From Rhexocercosporidium sp. MPI-PUGE-AT-0058 (taxonomy: Eukaryota > Ascomycota > Leotiomycetes > Helotiales), in NCBI GenBank assembly GCA_020746875.1, contig JAGTJL010000004.1, forward strand, positions 3,123,397 to 3,187,396: DNA of 64,000 bases, read 5' to 3'. Of this stretch, positions 1 through 10,528 are shown in pieces (the stretch's first letter is position 1; every line of letters starts with the position of its first letter). The position numbers and the translations under genes are program-made. The notes beneath the pieces were generated by a model, which was given only the letters and a program-made list of their open reading frames with translations, searched no databases and had not been told where the DNA came from.

Positions 1-645
1 TTTAGAAGGCGTTATTAATATAACTTAAATAAATTATTATACGAGCACTTACTAGCTACTTTAAAGCCCGGGGAGCAGTAGCGGCACGGCGAGGAGCGGG
101 AGCAAGGACAAGAGCAGCCGATAATCGTGCTTTAGCGGCGACTTTCTTCTTATTATTTATAATAATTCTGACTTATTATAAGTCAGTAGTTATTCTTTAA
201 TTAAGTGATCTTTAATTAATTAATCTCTAATTAATTAATCTTCGATCAGTTGATTTTAATTAGTCGATCGCCGATTAGTAAATCGAAACTAATAGATCGA
301 AAATCGAGCTACTTATTTTGCTTTAGTAAGCAGATCGTCGCTCTTTTATAACGATTCTGGCGGAGCGCTTAGAAATACTTATAATATCGAAAGAAGTAAT
401 TAATTAATTAATTAATTAATAAATTAATTAAATGATAGATCGAGAGCAGTCGATCTGTGTGTTGTCGAGTGTTTACAAGTTCAAGTTTAATAAGAAAATC
501 GTTAGTTTATATAATTAAGTTATTTGCCTAATTACCGTATACAAGTAAATTTATTTATTTAATTCTTTTTTATTATTTACTTTTATTTAATACAGCTAAT
601 TATAATAATAATAGCTTATTATTATTAATTGCCTGAAAGGTATAT

Positions 646-828
646 CGTATAAGCACGAGCAGCTGCTCTCTTAGCACTACACGTGACTTAATTAGGTTCT
701 GCTATTATAAACCGCTTTTAGGAGAATAATTATCTTCTCTTAATTCTTAGAGCTTTTAGAATAATAATTAATCACTTCAATTCAACTACAACTGCTCGCA
801 GTGCTTTGATCCACTTCTACACTACAGT
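646..828 (+). mobile_element. Short dispersed repeat R1, copy a
   Basis: About 185 bp starting near TCGTATAAGCAC and ending near CCACTTCTACACTACAG. The same sequence occurs at 1498-1682, 19732-19936 and 56290-56492. The copy at 19732 begins CTGTGGTATAGAAGTGG, the inverted complement of the CCACTTCTATACCACAG end, so R1 looks like a MITE with terminal inverted repeats of about 17 bp. No coding sequence. Confidence 0.6.
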
Positions 829-1497
829 ACTTTTTTTAATAGTATTATAATATTAATTATTACTTTTCATTTAGAAAGCGCTAGTAATATAACTTAAATA
901 AATTATTATACGAGAACTTATTAACTGCTTTAGAGCCTAAGGAGTAGCAGCGGCACGGCGAGAAGCGGAGGCAGGGACGGGAGTAGCCGATAATCGTGCC
1001 TTAGCGACGACTTTCTTCTTGCTATTAATAATAGCTTTAATTTATTATAAGTTAACAGTTATTCTTTAATTAAGTGATCTTTAATTAATTAATCTTTAAT
1101 TAATTAATTTTAATCAGTCGATCTTCGATTAATAAATCGAAACTAATAGATCGAAAATCGAGCTACTTACCTTACTTTAGCGAGCAGATTGTCGTTTTAT
1201 TATAACGATTCTGGCGGAGCGCTTAAAGATACTTATAATATCGAAAAGAGCAATTAATTAATTAATTAATTAATAGATTAATTAAATAGTAAATCGAGAG
1301 CAGTCGATCTGTAAGTTATTAAGTATTTATAAGTTTAGGTTTAATAGGAAAATCGTTAATTTATATAATTAAGTTATTTGCTTAATTACTATATATAAGT
1401 GAATTTATTTACTTAATTCTTTTTTATTATTTGCTCTCGGTTAATATAGCTAATTATAATAGTAATAGCTTATTATTATTAATTGCTTAAAAGGTAT

Positions 1498-1682
1498 GTC
1501 GTATAAGCACGGGCAGCTGCTCTCTTAGTATTATACGTGACTTAATTAGATTCTGCTATTGTAAACCGCTTTTAGGAGAATAATAATTTTCTCTTAATTC
1601 TTAAAGCTTTTAGAATAATAATTAATCACTTTAATTTAATTATAACTGCTCGCAGTGCTTTAATCCACTTCTATATTATATC
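1498..1682 (+). mobile_element. Short dispersed repeat R1, copy b
   Basis: Second R1 copy, at the end of the second 869-bp unit. It differs from copy a mostly by transitions. The left inverted terminus is not recognisable in copies a and b, which suggests they were carried along by duplication of the larger unit rather than by separate insertions. Confidence 0.55.
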
Positions 1683-1959
1683 CGTCTATATATATATAAG
1701 TTAGGAGAAATATAAAAGACCGGGAGCTGTCTTATATTATATATTTAATCCGTTCTGATTTGTAATTTTCTCGAGTCATGATTCTCTTTAATAATTATAT
1801 TAACTTAATCAAGAACCCTTTTTCATTTTAATTATACGTGTTTTCGCCTGTAATGCTGTACTCTTTAATGCTTTTAATTAATTAAGTAAGGATTACGAGT
1901 TATTAGCTTAAATCTTATATAAGAAGTTCATAAAAATAAGAAATAAATAAATTAACATA

Positions 1960-2364
1960 TACGATATTAAAGAAGTATGTAATATTAGGATGATATTCCG
2001 ACTTAGCTCTCTCGTTATTAATATTACGAAGGTAGGCACTCCGTAGCTTATCTCCTTTCTTTCGGACGAAATTAGCGGTTTAGTTTTTATTGATTTCTCG
2101 TTCGCAAATCTCTTCCGTAAGGTTTTTAATAATCTGACTTGTTAAAAGGAGATTCCTTTTACTTAACTTATTAATTTGATTAATTAAAGCCTCTTTTTGA
2201 GCGTTAATAAGGTATTGCCGATATACTGAATTTGCTTCTGCTCTAGAGATCGTTTAGCCTTGATATCGCCGTGCTAGCGTCTTACGGTTTAAATTAAACG
2301 TTCTAGCGGTTTCAGTGTAATTAAGGATTAAAACTTTATTATACTCTACAGTAGCAGACTGCAT
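1960..2364 (-). pseudogene. Pogo/Fot1-type transposase fragment (N-terminal DNA-binding part)
   Basis: Reading minus from an ATG at 2364, the frame shows the start typical of fungal pogo/Fot1 transposases: a psq-like helix-turn-helix with FNLNRKTLARRYQG, then the CENP-B-like stretch YRQYLINAQKEALINQI, and later WTANFVRKK (W read from a stop) and YLRNINNERAKSEY. At least two in-frame stops replace expected Lys/Trp codons. Similarity stops near 1960, so the DDE catalytic domain is missing. Known for the family: cut-and-paste transposition of Tc1/mariner relatives at TA sites. Seen here: only a 5' stub with RIP-like lesions. No flanking inverted repeats were found. Confidence 0.7.
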
Positions 2365-2648
2365 AGCCTTTTCGTTGACAGCTATAGTAATATTAAAGGT
2401 AATAAGTAAAGGGTTAATTTTGCGGGCATTAAGTGTGGGCGGGCATTACGTAAGGAATTCGGTTATCCCTGCTCGGTCATCAATGATTTCTTAACCAACA
2501 TTTACCACACCAACATTCACCAACACCCCTAAGATGACTCCTTTGGACCGCAACCTTTACCTCCGCTCCGGGCGCAGGCTGCACTCACATCTCAAAGTAG
2601 TTGTTCCTATGCTGAGCGACCTCTATCTTCCAGGGCACACATAGAACA

Positions 2649-4778
2649 ATGTCATCTTTTGGGTTGTAAGTTCACTCCGCCGAGTACCAGGGCATAATCT
2701 AATTGACACAGCAAGTCGATCCCAACTTATACTGATTATCTGGAGGCAAAATCTGCAGAGCACATACAATCTCTCCTGCCATTGCCGGACGAATTCAAAG
2801 CATTCAGGGACCTCACCACGGCTTCCCTCAAATCGGTAAGGACTTATCCTTCCCCTCGCTCATTGGGATCGTACAAGGTAACTAACTACGGGCTTCAGGA
2901 ATCATCACTGCCCCCTTTGATTACGCGTTACATTTATCGATATATCCATAGCCACGAGCTCTATCAGATATCTACATCGAACTTTAAAGTATTTTCGGAG
3001 CTTGTCTCTTTGCTCATTTCCATTAGCGGATTACCAAAAACCGATGCCGCCACCAGGGATATATTCAACAGGTGCAAGTCGGTGATTGAAACCGCTGCTC
3101 AGGCATGGACGAATCAGGGGCTGTTAGTCGTCGACGGCGAGATACTTCGAAAGAGCACTGTTTTCAAACGAATTTGGGATACCGAGGTCCAAGCCGGTGG
3201 AACAGGAACAGTGAAGAGGAAACAGGATGGTGGCGTCAAGGACGGTCAGAATTTGACCAAGCATACTTTCGTCATCGTAGCTGCGGAAGAAGTTAAAGAT
3301 CGCCGTCAGAAGGTCAGCAATCTATGCCATCTTGCCAACCAATTCTAACAGGGGTGGACAGAAGAGGGTTCACTTCGCCCGCCCTGAGAGCAGCACGAAT
3401 AGAATACGGATAGATAGCTACCTTCCTGAAGATCGAAGGCGGCTCACTTTGACAACACAGGGCGTGCTCTTTCTAGCGGCATCTGGCTACTCTTTTCCGT
3501 TCATCTCCAAAGAGACGATTTTGGATAGGAGTAAAGCAGATGGGCTCGCCAAAACAGTCGTGTGTCTGCAGGCTGGCTACATGCTAGTACAATGCACAAC
3601 TCGAGTCGCTTGCCAGCTTTCCTTGTCATTACTCGAGATCAATACTCTCGGGCATGTTGTATGTGCCCTAGTAATGTATCTGTTCTGGCTCCACAAACCT
3701 CAAGATATTCGCACAGCGACAACGCTACCAGATGCAGGTCTCCGGCCGGCATGTGCCTACATGTTCATGGAAAGCTCTCAGTGAGGCATGGGACGGGAGT
3801 TCTAGGGAAGCATCAATGCTCGACATTCAACCTCGCCAAGCTGGGCTTGCTGATCACCAAGCAATTCCCAACAAGGCAGGGATTGTTTTTGTAACGGATC
3901 ATCCGGGATTACCTGTCACTATCAAATCGGGACAAAAGCTGGCTGGCACTGGAATTGGACCCAAACCGATGGGCCCACGTCGGGTCAAGAAGGCGTTCCT
4001 ACCAGGTGGCAGACTACAGAGAGTTACAGTTGTCGAACAGCACTCCGAAATCCAACTCGACGCGATTGGAGTCAGACGATGGAGGCTACATACGGAATTC
4101 ACCAAGTCGTGGGATTCTTATCTCCTCGCTTCTCAAAACATGATACAAGGCTTCCGTGCAAGCGACCTCGGACTCGAGCTTGTAGTGGATGAAGTTCCCA
4201 ACTGGCCCCATGGAGCTGGACACTTATCAAAGTCTATCTACGCAACCTGGGCAGCTATCGCACTGGCTGTTGGCCTTTATGGCGGTCTTCATCTTTCAGC
4301 TTGGAATGAACACTTTCCCTCCCCCGCGGAGCAATTCATATGGCGCACATCCGCCTCACTTGTAGCAGCATCGGGCACGTTGGCGCTGCTACTCATCTGC
4401 GTCGACCGCTTACCGTTCATGGGAAGAGAAAGCTATATCCGATACTGGTGGAAGCCTGTACGGAAATCAGACGTAGGGTCTTTTGCCACATCTTTTGAGT
4501 GGCACACATTTGAGGTGGTGGTTGTTGGTTTCATTGTCCTTGGTTTCATTGTCCTTGGTTTCATTGTCCTTGGTTTCATTGTCCTTGGTTTCATTGTCCT
4601 TGGTTTCATTGTCCTTGGTTTCATTGTCCTTGGGCTCGCTGCCCCTCTCGTCGTTGGTTTGTTGGCGTATATACCAGCACGTATTTTTCTCGTCGTCGAA
4701 GCTTTTGCAAGTCTGAGAAATTTGCCAGTTGAAGTCTATCAGACGCCAGACTGGACTCAATTGATACCACATCTTTGA
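2649..4778 (+). pseudogene. Multi-pass membrane protein gene of a common fungal family, probably frameshifted
   Basis: Predicted exons 2649-2665, 2712-2835, 2899-3310 and 3361-4778. Introns have good signals (GTAAGT..CTAAT..ACAG; GTAAGG..CTAAC..TTCAG; GTCAGC..TCTAAC..GACAG). The last exon carries the recognisable family part: LTLTTQGVLFLA, RSKADGLAKTVVCLQAGYML, LEINTLGHVVCALVMYLFWLHKP, then SWDSYLLASQNMIQGFRASD, hydrophobic helices and a C-terminus IPARIFLVVEAFASLRNLP. These are membrane helices of an uncharacterised ascomycete family. Near 3779 the family similarity moves to another frame and no acceptable intron bridges it, so one indel is likely. The first 200 residues have no membrane helix and I do not recognise them. 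If the third intron is not used, exons 1-3 encode a separate 196-residue protein ending at 3348. A 15-bp minisatellite expands one membrane helix. Confidence 0.55.
4527..4631 (+). repeat. Coding minisatellite, 7 x 15 bp
   Basis: Seven perfect copies of GGTTTCATTGTCCTT, each encoding Gly-Phe-Ile-Val-Leu, within the last large exon of the membrane-protein gene. Period 15 keeps frame. The array adds about 35 hydrophobic residues to what is normally one helix. Perfect identity implies recent expansion. Confidence 0.95.
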
Positions 4779-4851
4779 AAACAATAAATTATGAAGCTAT
4801 TTATCATTCACACTGTGGATTGCACATGATACTTCTGCCAATAGTATAGAC

Positions 4852-5869
4852 CTATGCCGCTCTCCTACCTTCCTCTACAGAATCCTTCAACCACCGCCGT
4901 AACACAATTTCCTGTGTCTTTACATCTTTATACACATTCTCAGTCCAACAATCTACACAAAGACACCCAAACTCATCCTCAATCGGCACCTCATTTTTCT
5001 TGCAATCTAGCCACGGCATTCCATCTAATATCTCGGTTAAATCTATCGGAACTAGGTCTCTGCGCATGTCATTTGCACTGGCATGGGGCCTGCGAGTCCA
5101 AGAAATACTCTTGATCTGATGTATCCGTGGGGCTGGGATAGTGGGGAAGAGCTTGAGTATATTAACATGCGTGTGGAAGATGAAAATGTTCTGGCTATAT
5201 AGCATGTGAATCGTTTCGCGATACCTATTCGAGTGTTTTCGTCAGCTGCGGGAAATCTTGAAATTGAGCTCTGGGCTTGTGGGATATTGCTCACAGTCGA
5301 CGACAGCTCTTGGGCAGTGCAAGGAGGCTGAGAAGCCCCCACCTATCTGGAACAGCAGGCTGAAGTGGAAAACAAGCATATCGACAAATCCGATGATCCA
5401 CCGCTTTGCATCTCGTATGAGTCATTCTTCGGTTTTTAGCACTATAGTTGATGTGAAAGACATATCCACCGAGGACATCCTTCCAGATCTGCTCTCTGAG
5501 CTCTAACGGTAACATGAACAATAGGCTCCGATTCTGGTGGCTATACTTCTTCCGGCGCTGAAGTTTCTTGGTCTGGGTCGTGCCCTTTTCCTCGAACTGC
5601 TCGAGACTGAGATGTCTGCTTCGCCCAATTGCAAGGTTCCACGGCTGCGTCTTTTCCCACTCGTATCGTACTCTGTTTGCCGCTTTCTCCCTCTTCGTAC
5701 TGGGCAGCTCGTAGTCCCGAACGGCTTTATAGCACTTCTCTACGCCGTGAGAGACGGCTCCTATGAGACTACAAGGACAGCAGAGGATTGCGTTGAGCGG
5801 TTGGATGGCGGGGTGCTCACGGAAGTGAGTCCTGTTGCCGATGAGGCGGCGACGAGCTCGGTGTCTCAT
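4852..5869 (-). CDS. DUF7730-like (F-box-like, LPxELRxxIW) protein
   Basis: Two exons on the minus strand: 5869-5295 and 5224-4852, with a 70-bp intron (GTGAGC donor, CTGAC branch, AATAG acceptor). Together they give 315 residues. The join restores a continuous SCRRLYRETIHMLYSQNIF, where the intron would otherwise introduce stops. Residues 120-129 read LPLELREQIW, the F-box-like signature of a large uncharacterised fungal family, here followed by a conserved GGYVFHI, RRMTHTRC and SLLALPKSCR. A hydrophobic, Cys-containing stretch lies near residues 27-41. The start is the first in-frame ATG (5869); the open frame extends further only through non-ATG codons. The C-terminal third is shorter and more divergent than I would expect, so truncation there is possible. 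Molecular function is unknown. It is transcribed in the same direction as the HET gene. Confidence 0.6.
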
Positions 5870-6176
5870 TGAGGGCGGCGATAGAAGACAACACCCGGGG
5901 AAAATGATTTTGCTGTTTATATGTCGCAACGATCGAACTTACAGTTTTCGTACGGACACGAATGTTCATCGACATTCTGAGTTCGAAATCGAAGGTGTTG
6001 AGTAAGGGGCTTGTCTGAAACGAGGGCTGCATTTGTGGCGTTTTGGGGGCCGAGATCAGAAGAAGAACTCCGAAGGGCGGTTGACTCGATTGGATTATTT
6101 GGGATCATTGCTCGATGGAATGAACTTCAGCGGCGTTTTGAATCTCGGCTCTCAATTGATGCGGTCTACTTGGCGC

Positions 6177-8420
6177 CTACCCAAGCACAATGTTGACAAC
6201 TTCCCAGGATATCCACGCCGCCTTGATAATCCTTCCAAGAGATTTACGAACGCATATATCACCGCATCGCTCAATCCAGAGGACGTTGAAGAACTCATAC
6301 GTCTCGCTCTCCTCATCTTCTTCGATGTCTTCCCACTCATCTCTACCGTCATCCTCGACGTGCGATTCCTTGCCTTCTCCATCAGACACAGAGCTATACC
6401 ACCTCTTCAATGCCCACTCATCTCTCTTCCATATGTAATCATGCAAGCCTTCTCCGATCACGGCCAGACCCGCGGATAATGCGATGAGCTCGCACTTATC
6501 TCCAATCGGCGCGTCGTTCACGTCGTCGAGGTTGAGTCTCAGCGCGCCTACTTCCCGGTTCAGAGGGTCGAGCAAACCTACGTTGAAGGCAAGAGGATCC
6601 GAACCAAAGCGCTCTTGCTGTGCGAATCGATCTTCAAGTATGCCACCAATTTTGAAGAATGATCGCATAGCTTTGAATGTTAGGTAGCACAGATCTTTCT
6701 TCGGAGAATAAGTGTGCGCGTCGTCAGAAATCGGTACTGAATATCTTAAGGACTGGTCAGGAACTTCGTTATACGAATAATGAATAGCCCTAGTACTGTC
6801 GTTCTGATGCTTGGTCCATCCAGCATGAGTTTCCGGTTGAGCACGATACTGAGAGTACAAATTTGGGATATCATGATCCTCGCCAGTATCAAGCAATCGC
6901 GAGGCTCTCCACTGAATAAGAGGTTCGATTGTTACTTCCGGTAAAGGGTATTTCTCGTTGTAGAGAAGATCGTTGCATATATCCCACAGCTGAGTCTCGA
7001 TCTCTCCCTTCCACCCGGCCCAGGACCAACTGGGGAGATAGTAGGATGGGTCCTTGTCGCGCCTCACTAGTCTCTTCTCTGGCTGCCAAAGCAATGCAAT
7101 ATCGAAGAATAATTGCGGCATACCGAGCAGGAATCCGAAAGGAAATGAAGGCCGTCCCACCGCTTCCACTCCAGCAAAGGCATCAATAACATCTCTCTCA
7201 AATGTCAGATCCCTCTGGTTGAACATTTGAACTAGACTACCCCAAACTCGCATATCAGGCCAAAGTGGGAGCCTCCCATAGAGTCCAACACGATCTGTTA
7301 GCAGGAAGTGGCTACTGCCCTGATAATCGTGTTCTCTGTCTGTATCTTCCGACCACTCGCCTTCACAGCAAACCCATGACACGAATCCATCGAAGATAAT
7401 CAAGCGCCTTGAGAACAGAGACTCTTGCATAGTCCACCCTCGAGAGTTCCATATAGAATCCAGTCTTAGACCTGCCCTCGGCTTGTTCAGCATCAATGTT
7501 CCTGATGGCAGACGGATTTCGTGATGTGTTAAATCCCTCTCACGATTGCCTACACCATGCAGGCCGTGATCAGCATTTGATCCATCAGCCGCGACCAGCG
7601 TGAAGAGGCTATTAGCATAGATGAAAGCCATGCTATTGAGATGCAGTTCTTTCGTGTCGTAGTCATCCTGTATGATACAGAGGGAGTCTACCCATAGGTA
7701 TCTCTCTCCAGCTTTGCGCGTGAAGATCATAGCATCAGCAATGGTTGCCGGGATCTTGAACACAGTCGTGTCTGGCAATAAAGCACCGGGAGCCTTTAAA
7801 GAAGTGATATTCTCCTTGAGACTTCGAATCGCTGCAGTCTGACCCCAACAGTAGCTCAGAGCAACATATCTTGCGTCCGGGGAGGCGGAAACGACACACC
7901 AATTGGCCACGTCAATTAGAAGGATTGATGCAAGACCCGGAAGTGGTACTCTCTTTGCTGGATAACACGCCTCCTCATGCAGATGATCGCATCTGTCCAT
8001 CCATTCTCGAGCCAGCTCAACGTCAAAGTGCTTCGGGTTGTATGCTAGAGCATGCTCGATGGTCTCCGATATGGGATCTGTCGGCAGGAGGAAGAGATGA
8101 TCTGTGTCCAAATCGCCTCTCATATTCCGTGGCACTTTATACTTCAGCATGATATCCGTGTCGTCGATGACTAGTCGAAACACATTGAAGGAACTGTACG
8201 CGGTTTTAAAAGCGGGGAATGTGGCAGTGATATCCTGACAGCAAGGACAAGTCGATGAGAGGTCATCCAGATTGCCGAGAGTGAACTTTGACTTCTCCCA
8301 TTCTTCCTCAGCGCCATTTCTATGGTGCTCGTAATATCGACTCAGCGCCTTGTCGAGCTCCGTGCAAGTAGCACAAAGTCTGAGCCATTGCTCATCTTCA
8401 GGAGACTTTGCTTCTATCAT
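6177..8420 (-). CDS. HET-domain (heterokaryon incompatibility-type) protein
   Basis: Single uninterrupted 747-codon frame from an ATG at 8420. The HET domain spans about residues 184-340 with its three conserved blocks: YVALSYCWG (185-193), the GERYLWVDSLCIIQDD block (238-253) and NSRGWTMQE (325-333). The N-terminus carries two CxxC-like pairs (CATC at 16-19 and CPCC at 58-61), as in many fungal HET proteins. The acidic tail is unremarkable. HET proteins act in allorecognition cell death and are thought to be NADase- or TIR-like; here the domain is complete and the partner is not identifiable. No NACHT or ankyrin repeats follow. HET genes are common in subtelomeric accessory regions. The reading frame shows no RIP damage, unlike several neighbours. 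Confidence 0.88.
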   Translation of the reverse strand: MIEAKSPEDEQWLRLCATCTELDKALSRYYEHHRNGAEEEWEKSKFTLGNLDDLSSTCPCCQDITATFPAFKTAYSSFNVFRLVIDDTDIMLKYKVPRNMRGDLDTDHLFLLPTDPISETIEHALAYNPKHFDVELAREWMDRCDHLHEEACYPAKRVPLPGLASILLIDVANWCVVSASPDARYVALSYCWGQTAAIRSLKENITSLKAPGALLPDTTVFKIPATIADAMIFTRKAGERYLWVDSLCIIQDDYDTKELHLNSMAFIYANSLFTLVAADGSNADHGLHGVGNRERDLTHHEIRLPSGTLMLNKPRAGLRLDSIWNSRGWTMQESLFSRRLIIFDGFVSWVCCEGEWSEDTDREHDYQGSSHFLLTDRVGLYGRLPLWPDMRVWGSLVQMFNQRDLTFERDVIDAFAGVEAVGRPSFPFGFLLGMPQLFFDIALLWQPEKRLVRRDKDPSYYLPSWSWAGWKGEIETQLWDICNDLLYNEKYPLPEVTIEPLIQWRASRLLDTGEDHDIPNLYSQYRAQPETHAGWTKHQNDSTRAIHYSYNEVPDQSLRYSVPISDDAHTYSPKKDLCYLTFKAMRSFFKIGGILEDRFAQQERFGSDPLAFNVGLLDPLNREVGALRLNLDDVNDAPIGDKCELIALSAGLAVIGEGLHDYIWKRDEWALKRWYSSVSDGEGKESHVEDDGRDEWEDIEEDEESETYEFFNVLWIERCGDICVRKSLGRIIKAAWISWEVVNIVLG

Positions 8421-8688
8421 GGGAAATATATTGCCGTGGAAGCGTCGTCGATTAAAATGTTTGAGATGACGAACAATTGACTGAACACATGCAGTCGATC
8501 ATGCAAAGTGTCGTTTGAAGCCGGCGTGATGAACTTTAGCGCCGTGGCTTTTTTTGTGGCGGAAATCCGTGCAAAAGCGGCACCAGGAGATGGTTTGTGG
8601 ACATTCCACCATTCCAAAGTGAAAGATGTGCAGCTCCAAAATTCACGATGACGACTTCGGAGGGAAACGATTGGATTCTGAGGGCCTC

Positions 8689-9884
8689 TTACCAAGAGTT
8701 GTATTCATCTATAGGCCCAAGAAGATAACCAAAAGGCAAGTTCCAACACAAGCTCTTCAATCTCTCCAAAATCCGATCAACGGCCCAGCTCACCATGGTC
8801 TCAACGCTCTTTCCTTCACCCTTCCAATGGTGCACTCCGTCTTTTAATCCTTCATCCTGAATGTCATCGGTGTCCAGCCACTTATTGGCCTTCCATACGA
8901 CACTTTCGAAGTACCCCTCACTTTTCCACATTTGGTCAGGCATTCGTCCTCCAGGGGAAAGTCGATATATACCTTTCTTGAGAAGCGACGAGTTTTTAGG
9001 ATATCCTTGGGTACTGAAAGGTAGAGTTTAATCCCGCTGTTGAAGCGTGATTGAGGAGCTTCTTTGTGTGGGGAGATGTTCGGAGTAATGGGGGGTGTGA
9101 AGAGGAGAAAACCCTCAACGATCACCACTCCATTGCTCAACTCTGTATTTCTACCCTTCACTGATTGCGAGATCTTTTCTCATCTCTCGTACTAAGTCCG
9201 CGTATCGAGCGATAACCTCGTCCGTTGTGCCAGTCAAAGCCGGGAGTGCGGCCTTGGGTGTGATACCAGGATCAGGATTCTAGATCAACAGTTCAATATC
9301 TCCTCCAAAGCCTCAAAATCAATCGCTTTATCGCAATCCGTATTCGGGGCCGTGATGGTATACGTTATTTGGCATGGAAAATTCCTCGAGCTTCTCAGCC
9401 CAGCTCTGCTCGGTGGATTCTCACTGCACGATGTTGTGTGCCCCACTTCGTTAGAACTCGAAGACCATATAGCATACACCTTTATTTTGTCGTTCTCTAT
9501 ACTGGACTCCATGAACGCCCTTTCGGTGTCCGTCGGGTACGCAGAGAAGGTGGTCATGGGACACAGATGTTTTGGCCGGAAATAGGCATCTTGGTGTAGA
9601 ATCGGCGCAGGCGTGCCTAAGCAATGAAAATTAGCTGAGAGTTCCTTTTAGGTAGGTGGTCATTTCGATGCGATAATGCTGACGAAGGATAGGTTGATTC
9701 CATCGCGGACGATTTCCGGATGGAATCGAGTAATCGGAGCACAAAACCTACCTTGATCACTACCTTGGTCCCGTTTGAATATTTCGGCAAGCAGAACTGA
9801 AAATGTAGTCTTCCTAGAAGACTTGAAGAATCCAATATTGGCGGAGCGTTTGGCATATGGAATGGTGGGTATTTCTTCCAGCAT
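8689..9884 (-). pseudogene. Nicotinamide riboside kinase-like P-loop kinase, decayed
   Basis: Fragments in family order on the minus strand: ANIGFFKSSRKTTFSVLLAEI near 9840 matches the N-terminal P-loop strand, but the Walker A Gly before KTT is Arg. After an intron (donor GTAGGT near 9745, acceptor TTAG near 9618) comes PILHQDAYFRPKH, then NTDCDKAIDFEALEEIL near 9310, then VVIVEGFLLF near 9125 and LYLSVPKDILKTRR near 9030, and finally EGYFESVVW near 8910. These blocks correspond to the P-loop, the LHxDDFYxP, the DWDxPExxD, the VEGFLL and the lid/VVW regions of NRK1-type enzymes, which phosphorylate nicotinamide riboside to NMN. They lie in different frames, with apparent frameshifts near 9150 and 8970 and stops between blocks. 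I infer a pseudogene. An alternative is a badly assembled multi-exon gene, but the P-loop Gly-to-Arg change argues against activity. Confidence 0.6.
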
Positions 9885-9904
9885 TATCAACAAAGAAGTC
9901 ACTC

Positions 9905-10480
9905 ACTTGATACCAGACTAGCTCCAATGCGGTCAACTCGGATTTCTTTGCATGCTTTATTTTTGAAACAACAATACAGAGCCTCATCGCTATTTTTCCA
10001 CATCGTTGTAGTGACTCGGATGAAGGCAAATTCTCGGAGTAGCAGAAAGAGCTACTCCGCTGAGGACTTATCAGCTTGATCTTAGGATATAGGACACCGA
10101 GACCAACGTCAACGTCTCGACACAGGAAGATCGATAGAATTTTCTCAAGATAATGCAGATTCTGTTTGCAGACAGAAACAAAACAAACACCAGTAACAGA
10201 GGCTTGCCCCACTCGCCTCTTTTCGCTTCGCTTCCTCCCGGACCTAGCGCCGGCAGTTCTCCAACCCCCTGCGTCAAGTAAACAACCACCTTCCTAATTT
10301 AATACCCGGACCCATCATCATTAAGGCCAGGATTATTAATGGCAATCAGCATTTATGAATGTAGCGGTTACATCACGGTGTCCAATTCCGGCATAATACA
10401 AATGGAGGGAATCCTAGCAAGATACGAATATGGCTTCTATCAGCATTTTCGCTCTTGAAAACGTTTATAAAGCTGCTCCT
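9905..10480. other. No gene seen (upstream of the kinase relic)
   Basis: GC-balanced, unique-looking DNA. Short open frames on the minus strand lack family features or splice support. I see nothing else. Confidence 0.5.
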
Positions 10481-10528
10481 TGTTAAGTTTACTTTTTGTT
10501 TGAGCCTAAAGTAGTCTCTTGCGAGCTA

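Larger units (their letters stand above)
1..1690. repeat. Two tandem copies of an 869-bp AT-rich repeat
   Basis: The unit beginning at 1 begins again at 870, starting with a TTTAGAA(G/A)GCG box, and the two copies can be followed base for base with mainly C/T and G/A differences, as expected after RIP. Each copy has a GC-richer block (about 66-125 and 935-995), runs of TTAA/ATTAATTA, and a terminal short dispersed repeat (R1). No coding capacity is visible. It may be a tandem transposon derivative or subtelomeric satellite. The right limit near 1690 is set by loss of similarity and is approximate. Confidence 0.8.

Noticed and set aside
4433..4784. Minus-strand open frames rich in Lys-Asp-Asn-Glu-Thr or Met-Lys-Pro-Arg-Thr repeats
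   Set aside because: Antisense readings of the 15-bp minisatellite; the plus strand carries the family protein.
9814..10212. Minus-strand 132-codon open frame
   Set aside because: It runs out of frame through the kinase-like P-loop region; no family features.
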